64,000 bases of DNA from an uncultured Rhodospirillales bacterium (GTDB taxonomy: Bacteria > Pseudomonadota > Alphaproteobacteria > Rhodospirillales > JABHCV01): the NCBI GenBank assembly GCA_938092065.1, contig CALKND010000004.1, positions 112,283 to 176,282 on the forward strand, given 5' to 3'. Shown one piece after another: positions 63,117 to 64,000 of this stretch. Position numbers and translations under genes: made by a program. Each line of letters begins with the position of its first letter. Position 1 is the first letter of the stretch. A model generated the notes under the pieces. It was not told the DNA's origin, ran no database searches, and worked only from the letters and a program-made list of their open reading frames with translations.

Positions 63117-64000
63117 AGAGGACTTAAATTTTTGAAGAGATTAACTATTTTCATTTTACTAGCAATAATCTCATTACTTGCATCTGCCGCGCCTAGTATC
63201 GCTGGACAATACGATGGCGTGTGGGAAGGCAAATTGATTAACAAAAGAAGCGGTTGTTTTAATGAACTTCCCTTAACGGCAACAATAAAGAATGGGCAGA
63301 TCACTCTAGAAACGATCCGCTTCAAAAAGAAGCACATCTTTTCTGGAAAAATTTCAGAAAGTAACAATTTTAAATTTTTAAAACCCTTTAAGTTTTCGGG
63401 TTATCCCGGTATGGAAGATACTCCTTACCTAGGGGGGTCTTACCGGAGCCGCTTTGCAGAGCGAGTTACTGATGGGTCTTATTCATTTAAAATAACTGGA
63501 AGGATCAAAAATGGTCGATTGACAGGGGACATCAAAACTCCGCTAAATTCGTGTGACAGCGAATTTTCAGCAATCAGCACAACACAAATAGCTAGTCCAA
63601 AGGAAACAGAAAAAACAAAAAAACAAAAAGTCGTCTCTGCAGAGAAAGAGATCAAGAGATTGGAAGCTGCTCAAAAAGCAGATGCGGAATTCAAGCGCAA
63701 GCAAATTAAGCAAATAGCCCAACTCAAGGCCGCTAAGGAACTTGCCCTTAAAAAAGAACGTGACCGTAAGAGGGCTGCTGAGGAACTAGCCCTTAAAACA
63801 GAACGTGATCGCAAGAGGGCTGCTGAGGAACTAGCCCTTAAGAAAGAACGTGACCGTAAGAGGGCTGCTGAGGAACTAGCCCTTAAAAAAGAACGTGATC
63901 GCAAGAAGGCTGCTGAGGAACTAGCCCTTAAGAAAGAACGTGACCGTAAGAGGGCTGCTGAGGAACTAGCCCTTAAAACAGAACGTGATCGCAAGAGGGC
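63078..64000 (+). CDS. TolA-like exported coiled-coil protein (partial, runs off right edge)
   Basis: The frame from the ATG at 63078 (or 63090) stays open for 307 codons to the window edge. A signal or anchor helix (LTIFILLAIISLLASAA) is followed by GQYDGVWEGKLINKRSGC and a beta-rich domain with two cysteines (about residues 45-165), then a Lys-rich linker and a 15-residue repeat AAEELALKKERDRKR from residue 218 on. Six units are seen. The repeat is a charged, helical, coiled-coil-type rod as in TolA. It starts inside the decayed MORN gene. Confidence 0.8.
   Translation, partial: MAKNMDKAPLILPRGLKFLKRLTIFILLAIISLLASAAPSIAGQYDGVWEGKLINKRSGCFNELPLTATIKNGQITLETIRFKKKHIFSGKISESNNFKFLKPFKFSGYPGMEDTPYLGGSYRSRFAERVTDGSYSFKITGRIKNGRLTGDIKTPLNSCDSEFSAISTTQIASPKETEKTKKQKVVSAEKEIKRLEAAQKADAEFKRKQIKQIAQLKAAKELALKKERDRKRAAEELALKTERDRKRAAEELALKKERDRKRAAEELALKKERDRKKAAEELALKKERDRKRAAEELALKTERDRKR
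63729..64000 (+). repeat. 45-bp tandem repeat, at least six units
   Basis: Units begin at 63729, 63774, 63819, 63864, 63909 and 63954, and continue past the edge. The consensus encodes AAEELALK[K/T]ERDRKR. Alternate units share the same synonymous choices (GATCGC in units 1, 3 and 5; GACCGT in 0, 2 and 4), so the real period is a 90-bp dimer. Such a repeat expands and contracts easily, so the copy number may vary between strains. Confidence 0.92.

Noticed and set aside
62996..63367. Minus-strand frame of 123 codons across the MORN remnant
   Set aside because: It is antisense to the signal-bearing 5' part of the right-edge gene and has no ribosome-binding site.
63671..63994. Minus-strand Ser/Arg-rich repeat protein opposite the 45-bp array
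   Set aside because: Open only because the sense strand is repetitive; the sense frame has a signal peptide and a domain ahead of the repeat.

Overview
The window reads as chromosomal DNA of an alphaproteobacterium with moderately low GC, probably a marine or aquatic member near the Rhodospirillales. The lineage signs are an NDUFS4-type complex I subunit, a short HdaA-type DnaA paralogue, a DUF2066 protein beside purM/purN, HolC after pepA, and a DXP-pathway ispA-dxs pair. This placement comes from gene content, not from a database search.

Layout. 1-19 kb is mostly core housekeeping: partial lptF, an FAD-linked oxidase, tsaC-type Sua5, a CysQ-like phosphatase, a complete AmmeMemoRadiSam set (Memo-AMMECR1 fusion divergent from its radical SAM partner), a lipid-flippase-like protein, pepA-holC, an ABC-F ATPase, ndk, purM-purN, and the run DUF2066, CDP-alcohol transferase, AI-2E permease, hdaA, SDR. 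19-25 kb holds rnd, a SPOR lipoprotein, a ROK kinase, a long AT-rich gene-poor stretch and an unrecognised 294-residue protein. 25-30 kb pairs an ArsR-family regulator of the SqrR/BigR persulfide-sensor type with TusA and a two-gene RND efflux operon. 30-43 kb is again core metabolism: xseB-ispA-dxs, aroC, fabI, a DnaJ-like protein, pdxH, a HAD phosphatase, nadB and an M20 hydrolase, together with a rhodanese-HigA fusion. 43-48 kb carries small exported proteins and lipoproteins, an alpha/beta hydrolase and a lone Panacea (SocA-like) protein. 48-56 kb is a long minus-strand operon for an Mrp-like cation/proton antiporter with three large MrpD/NuoLMN-type subunits, followed by a GreB-type factor.

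From about 57 kb the character changes. tRNA-Pro(UGG), a 3' fragment resembling initiator tRNA, a His-rich CbiX chelatase, NDUFS4 and tRNA-Arg(UCU) are followed by about 4.5 kb of exported proteins. These share recombining parts: a signal-peptide cassette present three times (once intact, twice decayed), a short Cys-bracketed exported domain that may occur in two proteins, a decayed MORN-repeat lipoprotein, a DUF4384/LPP20-like pair, and a TolA-like protein whose 45-bp tandem repeats run off the right edge.

The observations most worth following are the complete AmmeMemoRadiSam locus, the rhodanese-HigA fusion with no toxin gene, the SqrR-like/TusA/RND neighbourhood with candidate operators, the Mrp-like operon with no separate MrpA gene, and the module-shuffling exported-protein cluster at the right edge. 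No CRISPR array, transposase, integrase or rRNA was seen.
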